NCBI GenBank assembly: GCA_025558075.1 | Contig: JAHLKF010000004.1 | Span: forward strand, 682,001 to 746,000 | Origin: Gaertneriomyces semiglobifer | Taxonomy: Eukaryota > Chytridiomycota > Chytridiomycetes > Spizellomycetales > Spizellomycetaceae | DNA length: 64,000 nt | Reading direction: 5' to 3' | Part shown: positions 44,067 through 55,969 of the stretch, one piece after another | Layout of the letters: each line of letters starts with the position of its first letter | Position numbering within the stretch: position 1 is the first letter of the stretch | Notes under the pieces: generated by a model | Database searches by the model: none | The model's input: only the letters and a program-made list of their open reading frames with translations | What the model was told of the DNA's origin: nothing | Position numbers and translations under genes: made by a program

Positions 44067-45663
44067 ATGAGTAAGCTTGCTAACCGATGCACCGAACGGA
44101 TGCTTGCGTGAGTCTGACCGACAGACATCTTGTGTAGCTCGTCGGAACAGCAACGGCGTCAGACCGTCATACGCGGAGAAGCCGATAGAAAGCGACTCTT
44201 TGAGTGACGGCGGCGATGGAGAAGAAGAGGAGATAACACGGTGTGCTTGTGAACGTACAGGTAGGTGTGTCAAGGGAGCGAAATGTGTACACAGTTAGGA
44301 CGACAATCTCATATTTACTCTGGCAGACTCCTTCGGTAGCATGATCCAATGCGAGGAGTGCAATGTTTGGCAACACATGGAATGCATGAATGTCAACCCT
44401 AAAAGAGTCCCGAAGCGATATTACTGCGAGCGATGCCGACCAACGAACCACCCGTACTTCAGGTGCATATCGTACTGGCAAAGCCCTCTCTGAGCGCACA
44501 AGGTTAACGGACTACTTCACCCATGTCATTTTACAGAGTACGAGACCGGCAGAATTCCGCATCATCGCAAGTCTCATCCCCAGTAGGCAAGAACCCTCCA
44601 AAGAAGCGCAACACCATGAACAGTCGCGAAGCAGCACAATCATACACCGAACTAATCATGCTGAGTCCCGACGGCGTGGCGGTACCGACGCTACCCTCAA
44701 CTCCAGAGTCTGCTACCCGCAATACCGAACTTGATGTCAGTGGCAGCCGGCGAGGGAGCTCGACTCGAAGTTGGTCCGGCAGTGTTCCGTCTAAACGAGG
44801 CAGTAAGGAACTAAAGGTCACAACAGAAGCCATTAAAATCGAACCGCGTAGGTCTTCAAGCAAGCATCAAAAAGTGACGTTAAAGCTGATCAATTTGCCT
44901 TTCAGTCAGCTTCTCGCCTGTGGCAATTAGCAGTAGCACGGACGAGCCGCTGCTGGCTCACTTTCTTGACGCCGCGCCACAAGCCGCAATTTATTCCGAA
45001 CCCAAAGTGACTGAGAAGTTGGACGAGGTTGTTGAGCGTCGTCAGGAGGACGCCGTGTCATCGTCAATACCCGTCAAGCGACGCATATCAGACGTTGATA
45101 TGGCACCCCCACCGGAAAATGAGGCTCAGCGCCAAAAAGGGGGCAAGAAGGCTAAAAGTGATGCCAGTCGACGAAGTAATGCAAAGTCGAGTCGAGGGTC
45201 AAAGTCAAATCAAGGCAAAGCACAAAATGGCGCGGTCGCTTCTAATGGTACATCGCAAGCACCAGGAACGGCATCTGGTGGACTGGATACCACCCCACCG
45301 ATTAAAGTCAAATATCCAAGCGCGAAGGCATCTCTCGGCGAGACGAACAAGCGGGTGAAGCTGTTATCCGACTACATAACCCGCTTACAGGTGTCTATGG
45401 CAACAGAAGACAAGGTAGACTTACCAACGATCCCGCGAAGGCCGAAAACCTCGAGTTTAAGCTTTTGCGAAGAGTGTCACAAATTACGAGAGGCGCCCAA
45501 TCTGAGCAGTTTTGATAATGATCGGTTCTCCCTACAATGTATCAGGTGTCAGGAAACAGGGCATGACACTAGCAAGGAAGAAACAAGTTTGGAGATGCTC
45601 GATCGATTAAATAGGGCGTTAATAAAGTTTCAAGATCGGTTTGGAGGTGGATATAAGAGATGA
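44067..45663 (+). CDS. PHD-finger protein, CTI6-like
   Basis: Five exons: 44067-44070 (ATG plus one base), 44138-44260, 44327-44462, 44537-44847 and 44906-45663; 443 residues. The PHD finger spans exons 2-3: ITRCACERTGDSFG, then MIQCEECNVWQHMECM and YYCERCRP, with all C4HC3 ligands. The rest is K/S-rich and disordered except for TNKRVKLLSDYITRLQVSMA near residue 340, which resembles a segment of fungal Cti6 (histone H3K4me3 reader of the Rpd3L deacetylase complex). Cysteine pairs FCEECHKL and LQCIRCQETG near the C-terminus may bind zinc. The four-base first coding exon is inferred from a GTAAGC donor and exact phase. Confidence 0.75.
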
Positions 45664-45912
45664 CGCATCGTAGATAGCGCAGAGGCATAGTGCAGTTCAC
45701 GAGCTCAACATGGTTCATTTGCTGCAGAGCTGACAATAGCCGTACGTAGTGCGGACTTGTGCATTAACCGCAATATGCGTGTGTTTCCTACCCCTGGCTA
45801 CCACAATTCAAACCAGTTCAGGGAACTCTATAGCGTACCGTCACAGGGGGTTCGCATATGCTGCCGCATGATCTATCCTGAATGACTGTTCCCCCTATAT
45901 GCCCCGATCATT

Positions 45913-48900
45913 TCATAATATTGTCTTTAAAAAGCATGCTCCTGCGATTTCTATCGTGAGTACGCCAATGTTGCTGTGATTCGTCCTCTCTACCAATGGA
46001 ATCGCAAACGTCTCGTTGTCCTTATCGTCCGGTAAGCTGAGCAGCTCTCTTAAATTGACGTTGCCCACGGCCAACTCAGCCGGTTCCTCTAGTCCTTCCG
46101 CAATTACACTGAACTCGATCAGCGCTTCTCGTTCATCCGGTGATTTCAGGCGTCGCTGTAACGAAAAGCGACCTCGTGCATTCACGGATTCCGACATGGG
46201 AAAGACTGCGGCAACAAGCAACGGTTGGACATTCCCGGAAGGACGATGACTGCATCAATGACTTCACTTACATTTTGAAAACTGGAGCTCAATCTCTCCA
46301 CTGTCATCTATTTCTTGAGGGTCCGTTTCGAGTTCTTCTTGGGGGTAATCCAAAAAATCGAATCCCACAAAAACTTTGCGGCCAGCTTGAATGAGCTCGT
46401 CTACATCGGTAACGGTGGTGTCCAGTTTCAAGTCGAACATCGTAATGATTATGCCCTCAGAGTCAGCATTCATGGTCTCCTTATGAACTGCTTCAGATAG
46501 ACGCTTGGTGGAGTGTACGACTTCATCTTGAGCAACACTTGATGCAACATCACTCATATCTCCTTCAGTCTCCGGTAATGCAGAAGATGCTAGGTCCACC
46601 ACTAGACTGGATTCATCTTCCGCTTCTGGATGTGTCACATCAAATGACCTTTCGCTGAGTTCATCGGTGTGTGAATTGGTGCTTTCGTCTGCCGCCTGCG
46701 AACTGTATTTTTCAGCATCCGGCGGCCTTGCACTCGCCGCCGCATCTTCCTGCCGTTGATCAACATCTCGTGCCCTATCAATATTATGTGTGTTTTCATC
46801 CGCTGGCACGTTGCGTTCGCCCGAAGACTTGCGAGGTTCCACTTCCTGCGGCGAATGGCTGCTCTCCTTGTCAGCTGTTGGCAATGCGACCACTGCCACT
46901 GACCCTTGCTTAGCGGATGGATGGGCCTCATCGGTGACAGCTTTTGTAGAAACTTGTACAGCAGTAGCTTGGGCTGCTGGGGATGATTGCAGTTTTTTGT
47001 CCGTACTGCTGACCTCGTGCCTGGCAGGTGCTGTGGTCGCCAGAGAACCGTCACGCTATAAGACAGTCATTCACTTTTAGGTCTACGATTCCCTGTTAAG
47101 CCATTTCTCTCGCACTACGCACCGAGACATTCAAAGGTTGGTAAGCCTTGCCCCATGAGAGAGTGAGTGAGATCCGGCCACATTCTCTTCCATTGGCATC
47201 CTAGTGAAACGCGTTCGTGAGGCTTCTACCAATGTTCACAGTCGTATCGACTATTACCTGTACAGAGAAGCAGCCTTCGACAACGTCATTGAGCGCGAGG
47301 TTGAGCATTGGCACTTTTGCAATACCGTACACATAGTTTTCCAGACTATCATTGTCGTCGAGAACTAACACGTCCAGCGTGCCAGTCCTCAAAGCTCGGT
47401 CTAACTCTGGCGACATCGGCGTTAAAAAGCTTTGGCGATAATTGAGCTCCGGCTCGACGGTGCCGCTGACGGTATCCTGGTATAAACTGTAAGTGTTTGC
47501 AACTCCACAAACTGAGTTTAATCCTTACGCACTGTGATTATTATATCGTGACCAGGGGGTTGGAAGGATAAGTACACCTTCGGGGTTTTCCCTAGAGGCG
47601 GAATTAATCCAGTACATTTGGTGATAGATATGGTAAGCTCGTTCATGTTTCTGCGTTCATTGAAAGATCCATGTAAGGGTCACCGGTTGAGACAACGTTC
47701 AGTTCACATGTATCTCACCTACTGCCTACTTTGTCGCCGACGTTAAGGAGGTTTAAAGCCACAGTCCTTTCCTTGAACGCTCTGATTGTTTGCGCCATCG
47801 GTAACCTTGTTCTCAAAGAATAGTCTAATTTGCCGATTATGGTCTGGCGGGCGCATTAGTATGTGTTGGTCGACTGAAATAAATGGGATGCTTACGTTTC
47901 CTTCAATGCTAATCAAGTCGCCATAGTACTGTAAGCGGTCCGTGCGATGAGGATCTGTTAGATCCTTGAAGATGATTGTACTGTGCACATGAAACTGATA
48001 TTCAAAACGGATTCTTAACCGGAATTCTCAGCCGACCTACCACAAACCAACTTCAACGACGGTAAGACCATCGGATACGCAAAAATGCAGGGCCACCGGC
48101 TGACTCTGTAGGTACATCAAGAAAAAGTCATCCACAAAAACTTTGAATCTAGACGATGACTTTAGACTACAAGCACTCATATACACACGACAGATACGTA
48201 CCGTGAGGTTACATTATATTGAGGCCTGAGGCCCGTGCCAAGTGGTGTGATCTGCGTTTCGAAGTCCAGAAAGTCATAGTAAACAAACGTCATGATGTTT
48301 TCGGCGTCCCGCGTTTCCGAAGTTAAGCGGCGGACCAGTGCGACACCTTCATCGTTAAGAAGCCCAGCTCCCACACGAACGGTCACAAGATTCTGCCCTT
48401 TTTCCAGCTCAATATTTTCCACATCCTCATCAGCTATCGCCGTAGGCTTTGATTCTTGAGACGTGCCATACGCCAAATGTTTGAGCTGTGCCTCGAGCTG
48501 GGCAATCTTATTGCCCCGTAAGTCTAGCAATCGTGAATCTTCTTCGAGTCGTAATTCATACTCATTTTTGACAGCTTCCAGCTTTTTGTTGAGATGTTCC
48601 ACTTCTTGCTTATAATCCTTGTTGATATGTTCCTGCATAACCAAAAGCTTCCTAGTCTTCTCCATGTCTTCTACGCATTGAGCATATTGCATACGCAGTT
48701 CTTGGAATGCACGTCTATCGCCTGCAGAACGGTCCGTCTCAAGCAAAGTTTCCAAAGAAAGTCCACGTTCGTTCTTTAGGCGCAATAATGTAAGGGCCTC
48801 TGCAATCGATGCAAGGTCGAGGTCACCATTCGGCATCACTTGCGCTAAACGCTCTTTCAAAGTTCGAAGTTCCTGTTGCGTGTCAAGCAGGTCGGCCAAA

Positions 48901-50683
48901 GCCTTCTGCTTCTCAGTTTCCGACTGCGACAGTTGACCTACGATGAACTATTAGCATGAAGAATAGCTCAGCATCCAGCTTATGTCGTACTTCTCACTAA
49001 CTGCAAAGACGCGTGAGAATCCTGTTTCTCCTTATGAGCGGTTGCCAGTTGTTGTTCAAGTTCCTGAATCCGGTCCTCCAATCGCTGTCGTTCGTTTTCG
49101 TTCTCATTATCTAACACCGATGAAGATCGCGACTGGAGAATTTTAAGCTGTTCCTCTTCTAATATGCGCTTCTCTGCTTGCAGATCTTCGATGATAATAT
49201 TCAGCTGAAAATTAAAAATATGTAAGTTTCCGGTAGCTCTCGCCACCTGGTAAGCCTGATAGCGACCTGTTTCTCTCTGTCCTGCCAAGACTCATAATCA
49301 CGCAAGTGCGCTTCAAGGTCACTTCTTTTAGCTCTTTCCTCCTTGAGATCTTCTCCAAGTACCTCTACTTCGGCCACCGCGTCTTTATGAGTGTCAGAGA
49401 GCGCCGCCAGCTGTTCCTCCAAAGTTCTGCACTTAGTCTGCAAGCTCTTTAGTTCCTTCAAGAGATCGGCATGGTCCCGTTGGAGCGAGAGTTTATCCAA
49501 GTCACTTTGCTGTTGCTGGCTGACAAGTATTTTAGATGTAACCAACGTGGATGATGACGAGCCATGCGGACAATACCTCGCATGGAGCTCGGCCAATCGC
49601 GTATTCCGCTGCTGTGCTTCCTCGAGTGCAGTTTCCATTGAAGCCAACTTTTCGCGGAGCATCGCGACAAGCTGCTCACTGCATACTGTTGATACATGAA
49701 ATCATTAAAAGTGTATGAAAATGTGCAGACCCACAGTTTTTCGATTTCCTCGCTCCGGTCAGTGGCAATTGGCGTGCTTTGTTTTCGTACAGTTCCGCTA
49801 GGACACAACCTGGTTGTGCATGATGTTAGCAAAGGCGCTCAACCTTTTCCTGCCACTAATAGGTAGGAACAAGTGGCAGAAGCCAACCTTTTTGGTGCCG
49901 TTGCTGGATAAAGTTTTCGCGGACGACCCTACAGACAAGTCGCCGCATGAGCCACCGTCGGGAAACGAGTACATGCCACCCCAATAACAGTGCTTTACCG
50001 AGTCGATGCGCGCGGGGATATGGTCATAGCGGCCAGTATGGCGAGCTTCCGCTTGATGCAGGGATTTAAAAAAGTTCACCTTCCAGTAATTGTCAGACGA
50101 TGCGTAGCCAGCTCAAGTGACTCCTCATAGAAGACTAACCTTGGTTCTGAGCTGAGAGTTCTCTTTTGTTGCTCCACGAAGTCGTTCCCGAAGATCATCC
50201 ACCAAACTGTTCATTTCTAACAAGTCCCTGCGTGACGCTCCGGCCCCGGCAGCTATATCACCAACCCACTGATTAGCTAAAATGTTCCACGCATTCAACA
50301 TACAACCTGACTAACCTCGCGGCCTGCGTTCAGTCTGTTGTGGTGTACCGACATCTTTGAGCTTTCGCAGGTCGTCAGAGAGCTTTTGTACTTTGGTCAT
50401 CAGCCTAGGTATGAGAATAGGGATCAGACACTTAAAAATTCTTAGAGTACTTGATATGGACTCTGACTGTTTAGCTTTCTCATCTTGCTCATTTACTTTC
50501 TTTTTGAGGATCAAATTCTCATTTCTCAATGTGTAGAGATCCTCATCGTCTGGGGACCCGAGAGCGTCCGCTATACTTGTGATCGAGGTCAAAGGCAAAT
50601 ATACAGCAAGATTCAAACGACAACAAGCGTTTACCTCTAGGAACCAATCCGGCCGTCACTAGCCCCACCCTTTGACTGGCCAT
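45913..50683 (-). CDS. RPGRIP1L: RPGRIP1L-like transition-zone protein (coiled coil + C2 domains)
   Basis: Large many-exon gene, start ATG at 50683 (MASQRVGLVTAG), stop at 45913. The N-terminal half is coiled coil: DLYTLRNENLILKKKVNEQD, MNSLVDDLRERLRGATKENS, LREKLASMETALEEAQQRNT and the MADLLDTQQELRTLKERLAQ segment. Then come C2-type domains. The first has MTFVYYDFLDFETQITPLGT and GLRPQYNVTSRY. The second runs from MNELTISITKCTGLIPPLGK (about 47640) to SPELDRALRTGTLDVLVLDD. A C-terminal RPGRIP1-type C2 has VFVGFDFLDYPQEEL, FSLQRRLKSPDEREALIEFS and VGNVNLRELLSL. An acidic linker separates the last two. In animals and algae this protein organises the ciliary transition zone with NPHP4 and the MKS module. 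Exact exon borders in the coiled-coil half were not all resolved. Confidence 0.82.
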
Positions 50684-50789
50684 GGCTGGCTACTTGGTTC
50701 GTCCTTGACTTTCCACAACGCGCTGTTGCTGGAAAACGCCCTCGCTATATGGGTTACATAAGCGCTATGTCCGACAAACGCGCTCGGAC

Positions 50790-53537
50790 ATGACCGAGTG
50801 CTCCGTGCGCACGTATTTTTCCTTCGAACACTGTGCGCATGTCGAGATGCTGAAGCAGCAAAGTCCGTCGGACTTTTTGCGAAGCGCATTTCCAGACTTT
50901 CCCGAAGACGGATCACATCGAGCTACCTTCTTTGAAACGATTTTAAGTCAGGTGGGAGGCCATGTCATCGCTCTATTGCGGACGTCAACTCAACCTTCAT
51001 TCAATAGCTTGAAGACGAAATCGCCACCCGAGAGGCTTCTTCCCACCCATTTGAAGACCCATACCTATTCCTTGAGCCGACCTATTTTTCTGTGGAGCCT
51101 GATCAGTTACAAAATGACAGTGAGCGAAATGAGGTGGCTGGAGGATTGTCGGACCAAGACGTCAACGATACAGAGGATGACAACCTCACATCGGAATCAG
51201 AGATAGAATACTCTGAGGAAGATTTGAGCCACCGACATAAGAGAGGCCGTGCGGAAAATACCGGTCAGTCAGGTGCCTTTGAAATCGTACAAAACCGACC
51301 ATTCATGCGTCCGGCCTTGCCCAATGTTCAGGTCGACAGCATTACTGACGATACCATCGCCGTAGACGAGGGAGATAAATCAAGTGCATTTATTAGAGAG
51401 GAATGGCTGATGTCGCGTGAGGATTCATCAGGGAACGTTTCTGATGAGCTCGTGACCAAGGTTTTTTCCGGAAGCGATGGGCAAGGCTCAGATGCTGACG
51501 GCTCGTCGGAAAATGCTTCTGAGTACTTCTCCTATTCAGAAGACGGGAAAGGTACGCCTGGGCAAGTGGAGGGCGCGCCCAGTGGAGTATTAGGCGACGC
51601 AGAACTGGATGGGTTAGGCCATGCCCTGCGGAGTATGATGATCCCTTCGACTCAGCGTTCGATGCGGGACATGAATAACCTTCCCAATGACGGCAGATCT
51701 TCCGTATTTGGTTCGCCACCAGACGCCATGGAGAATGAATTGGACTCCTGGAACTCCAAGTCTAATGCAGGAGACGCCGTTTCGCCGCCAAAGGAGCTTT
51801 TTATCAGCGAGACCGAGACCGATTCCATTCATAAGTGGAGGAAATTGGCTACCCGAGATGTAAACGCGGGCCATGCTGATTCTTTGGCCGTGGACGAATG
51901 GGAGGGCATGGAAACCCTCATACCGAAGAGCGTGAATCCCTTCAAAACATCTCCAGCGTTAGTGAGGACGATGGAATCCCCTTTTGTTACCACACGGCGT
52001 AAGCTTAGAAAGTACAGAACTGCACGCAATATATCGCCAGCATCTCCGACACGGAACCGTCACCCCAAGCCACTGCATGCCACATCGCAGGTTAGCTCGA
52101 TTCCATCGTTTGACCATTCGTCCTTTCCATCTGAAAATCGACTAGGAGCAACCAACCTCCATTCCATTCAACAACATAAACGCGACTCCAGCCAGTTCAA
52201 CTTCACCACTGCCGCTGGTAATGACCCTGGTGACGGTCAGAACATAGATATCTCGTTTGCGCTTGCAGAAAACACCTTGGGCGGGATATCGCCGATCAAA
52301 AGCACTCAGTACATGTGGCCGGATGATGAAGAGGAGTCTCTGCCGTCTCCAACGGCAATCGACACGAGGATGGAAAACATTGAAGAGATCAGTAGCGTGT
52401 CACGGGGCTTTCCGGGACAGCCGAGAAGCTCTCTTAGCCATTTGCGCAATCTCTCCGTATCAGCCTTTCCTGATGCGCGTGAGAAAGTGTGTAGAGCGGA
52501 CGCACTCTCTGGGGAGTTGGTCCAATCGGATCTTACACGTCCTGCAGCGAACACATTAACTCAGCTGTCCGAACCTTCGAAAGGTGGACGTAGGGCGACG
52601 CTGACTAGGGAGTGGAGCGACTCTGATGATGATGATGCCGGCATCCTTGTCTTCGATAATACGCCCCGCAAACCACAGCCGCTGACCCCGTGGCAAATGC
52701 GCTTGGGTGCTGGTGTACCGCAGAGTACACCTGTCAAAAAGCTCGTAAGACGTCCTCTAACATCAGTGCAGAATACGCCACAGAATGCTCTGACTCCTAC
52801 AGCCTTTAAGCGGAGACGAGAAGCGATGTCACGGGAACTTTATAAGGAGTTCAACCGGACCATTTTCCAATCCATGTTGCCGGATGACATGCCCATTACA
52901 TGGTCGAAGACGTTAAATAAAACGGCTGGCCGCACTATCATGCGTCGAAGCCATGGTCAGCATTATAGCGCAGTTGTGGAGCTTTCCTCAAAAATTCTGG
53001 ACGATATCTCAAAGCTCCGTAATACTTTGGTGCATGAGCTCTGTCATGCTGCTGCTTGGCTCATCGATCATGTGGACAAGCCGCCTCATGGCGCTACATT
53101 CAAAAAGTGGAGTGCGGCAGCCGAAGCTGCGTATAACGACATTAAGGTCACTACGTGCCATAGTTATGAAATCGCCTACAAATATACCTATCAATGCACA
53201 AACGATGTGTGCCGATATACTTACGGGCGCCACAGCAAAAGCATAGATGTCCAAAAGATGGGATGTGGCCATTGTCGTTGCCCTCTAGAGTTGTTGGAGA
53301 GCACCAAACTAAAGAAAGATGGAACACCATTCAAAGTGAACCCGTATAGTGCCTTTGTAAAGGTAAGGCGCTATCCTCGTACGTGCGTAATTGGCAGCTG
53401 AAGGCCTAACCATCCTCTTGAAGGAAAACTACTCGCGCGTCAAGGTCGAAAATCCACGTATGGATCAGCGTCAACTGATGGCGCATATCGGAAAGCTGTT
53501 TCGGACACACTTAAGTCAAGAACAGGAGGCATCATAG
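50790..53537 (+). CDS. GCNA: SprT-family metalloprotease, GCNA/ACRC-like
   Basis: Three exons: 50790-50951, 51008-53362 and 53424-53537; 876 residues. The first 550 residues are acidic, S-rich and disordered (DQDVNDTEDDNLTSESEIEY, WSDSDDDDAGILVFDN). The SprT-like protease follows: RELYKEFNRTIFQSMLPDDM, VVELSSKILDD, and zinc site HELCH in LVHELCHAAAWLIDH. A zinc ribbon has CTNDVC and CGHCRCPLEL. After an intron the chain continues ENYSRVKVENPRMDQRQLMA, resembling an HMG-box-like tail. Acidic disordered region, SprT, zinc ribbon and HMG box is the GCNA layout. GCNA proteins degrade DNA-protein crosslinks to guard genome stability. The start is 106 bp from the divergent RPGRIP1L start. Confidence 0.85.
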
Positions 53538-53583
53538 AACACAGAGTAGATCACGAAGAGCTTCTAGATTACGTACAAACTAC

Positions 53584-54729
53584 TTAGTTACAATGTTTCT
53601 TCGCGAATTCCTCCATAAACGTAATAAGTGCCTGCACACCTTCTTCAGGCATGGCGTTGTACAGAGAGGCCCGTATGCCACCGACGGACCGGTGCCCCTT
53701 CAATTGAAGCATTCCTTGGCCCTCAGCCTGCTTCAAAAACTCCGCCTCCAGTTCTTTTGCGGGCTGGCCATCCTTATATATTCGGAAAGGGATATTCATC
53801 CGCGACCGGTAGGCACGCTCAACTGGGCATTTGTAAAACCCATTTGATTCGTCGATAGCGGTATAAAGTTTACCAGCTTTGCGAACGTTTAGCTGTTCAA
53901 TGGTTGCGATTCCTCCGAGCTCTAAAAGCCACTCAAAGACAAGCCCAGCCATATAGATACCATATGTAGGTGGCGTGTTGTACATTGAATTGTTGTCTGT
54001 GCAGATTTTGAAATCAAACATGATTGGGCATGTCAAATCCGGGTGCATCTTGGTGCCGATAAGGTCTTCACGAACAATCACGACAGTAACACCGGCAGGA
54101 CCAATGTTTTTCTGGGCACCAGCAAATATCACGCCATACCTGGAAACATCCACTTTCTTTGAGAGAATGTTGGAGGACATGTCACAGACCACAGGAACAC
54201 CTTCCGGGATGCCTTCGGGCAAAGAAGGGAACTCCACACCGTGGACTGTCTCATTGTCGCAGTAAAATACGTAGGCACTCTCTTCAGCGGGCGTGTATTT
54301 CCATTCAGACACGGGTGGAAGTTGCCCGGTATGGCCAGTGGCTTTTGTGTTAACGACCGCGTTCGTTTTGGCTCCCAGTCGCCGAGCCTCTTGCATAGCC
54401 TTTTCACTCCATGCGCCTGTAATAATATAGTCCGCAGTCTTGCTAGCGTCCCCTATCAGGTTGTACATCAGTGCCGAGAATTGTGATGTGGCACCTCCTT
54501 GCATCCAGAGCACTTTGTAATTTGCCGGAATGTTGAGAAGAGTGCGAAAATTTGATTCTGCCGCGGCAAGAATGGATTCAAACTCTGGGGAACGATGAGA
54601 GAGCTCCATAACCGACATTCCCGTGTTGTTCCAATCCGGCAGTTCGGCGGCCGCGCGATGCAGGACCGACTGGGGCATAACAGCCGGACCCGCCGAAAAG
54701 TTCCAGATCCGCCTTCCACTCGCCATCAT
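53584..54729 (-). CDS. SER1: Phosphoserine aminotransferase
   Basis: PLP enzyme that converts 3-phosphohydroxypyruvate and glutamate to phosphoserine in serine synthesis. One exon, 381 residues. Signatures: WNFSAGPAVMPQSVL at the N-terminus, MSVMELSHRSPEFESIL, WMQGGATSQFSALMYNL, the PLP lysine in IFAGAQKNIGPAGVTVVIV, NTPPTYGIYM, and the C-terminal KGHRSVGGIRASLYNAMPEE. Two ATG codons in tandem (54729 and 54726) begin the protein. It converges with GCNA, 46 bp between stops. Confidence 0.96.
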   Translation of the reverse strand: MMASGRRIWNFSAGPAVMPQSVLHRAAAELPDWNNTGMSVMELSHRSPEFESILAAAESNFRTLLNIPANYKVLWMQGGATSQFSALMYNLIGDASKTADYIITGAWSEKAMQEARRLGAKTNAVVNTKATGHTGQLPPVSEWKYTPAEESAYVFYCDNETVHGVEFPSLPEGIPEGVPVVCDMSSNILSKKVDVSRYGVIFAGAQKNIGPAGVTVVIVREDLIGTKMHPDLTCPIMFDFKICTDNNSMYNTPPTYGIYMAGLVFEWLLELGGIATIEQLNVRKAGKLYTAIDESNGFYKCPVERAYRSRMNIPFRIYKDGQPAKELEAEFLKQAEGQGMLQLKGHRSVGGIRASLYNAMPEEGVQALITFMEEFAKKHCN

Positions 54730-54974
54730 TATCAACTACGTCCTATCCCTTTTCAGTTGTAGTCGTCTGCTCGTTCAGCTTGTGCGCCTACTGCTCCAAT
54801 ATTCAGTCGTAACAAGAGCTCAAACCAACGACGATGAACCCGATGCGATCTCGGTTGTTCCATTTTGATATCAATAACGCTTTGTAACGGCGTCCACATT
54901 TTTTACCCCAACGTCGAGTTTCTAGTCGCCAATACTGTTCTGATCATTCACCTCCAAGTCAACAAGCAACCGCA

Positions 54975-55793
54975 ATGCCAGAGCAATCTTTAGGAGCACC
55001 GCTGCCATCTGTGCGCGCGAAGCTTTTTCAGGACACCGATATACAAGAGCCTGTTGATGTTACGGCGGCAGACGAGTTGGACGATTACCTGACGCGCGTG
55101 TTAGAGTCAACTGTCGTTGTCTCTACGGATCCTGCTGCATCTAATACTGATGAGTCGAACGGCCATCAACCACCACGCTCAACGGAAAATGAATTGTTTC
55201 GTCTCTTTGCTACCTCCTCGGCTGTGGAGGTGGATCTAAACCCTACATGGGATGCCATCTCGGTTCCACAACGAATAATGGAGTACGAGGTACCTGATGA
55301 GGTTGAGGCACAACGGCAGCAGCAATTTCAGGAAATAGGTGTGTCAGGAGAGCAAGTTCTTCTTGGCTCCAAGACTGCATGGGTTAGTTGGTCTTTCTCT
55401 CTTGAACCTGTGCTATTGCGTGCCGGCCACTGAACATAACGTTTCCAGACTCGCTGGTCGAATCGCATCTTGCATATTCCGTTAGATACGGAATCCTCCG
55501 AATCACCTCAAGTAAAGCGGAAACGAAAGCGTGCAAGTCAACGGAGGCGGAGGATCGTCGTCCTAAAGAAGAAGGGGACATACGCACCGCAAGTCTACGA
55601 AGCGAGAGGCACCCCTGCAAAAGCGGATTTCACGGCGGCACCTAAGAACGCGTTGCAAACTTCATGCAACTCGCGCCGACCGATGGCCAGAAGTGAAACG
55701 GTTCCGAAACGTGCAAGCATCGCCCCAGCACCAGCAATACTAACCCGGGCGCGCACGCCAGTCGGGAAAGGACCGAAACGAATGAAACGATAG
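54975..55793 (+). CDS. Hypothetical protein with basic C-terminus
   Basis: Two exons: 54975-55382 and 55449-55793, intron 66 bp, 250 residues. The first half is acidic and polar (VTAADELDDYLTRVLESTVV). A central conserved-looking segment surrounds the splice site (LLGSKTAWTRWSNRILHIPL). The rest is very basic (KRKRKRASQRRRRIVVLKKK), as in nucleolar or RNA-binding proteins. No family was recognised with confidence; DUF2011-type fungal proteins are one guess. Confidence 0.6.
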
Positions 55794-55969
55794 GAGGTAG
55801 AGAAAGACGGGGTTACCCGTCACGTATGCAACAACTACGATAACTATTAAACGTGCAAGAAATGAATCAGTCTATGGATCATGCATCTATGAAAACGGTT
55901 GAGTACCGGAGGCACTCAGTCAACCACCAATGACGTTCTACCATGCGTCTTGACGGCGGCATTTGAGTC

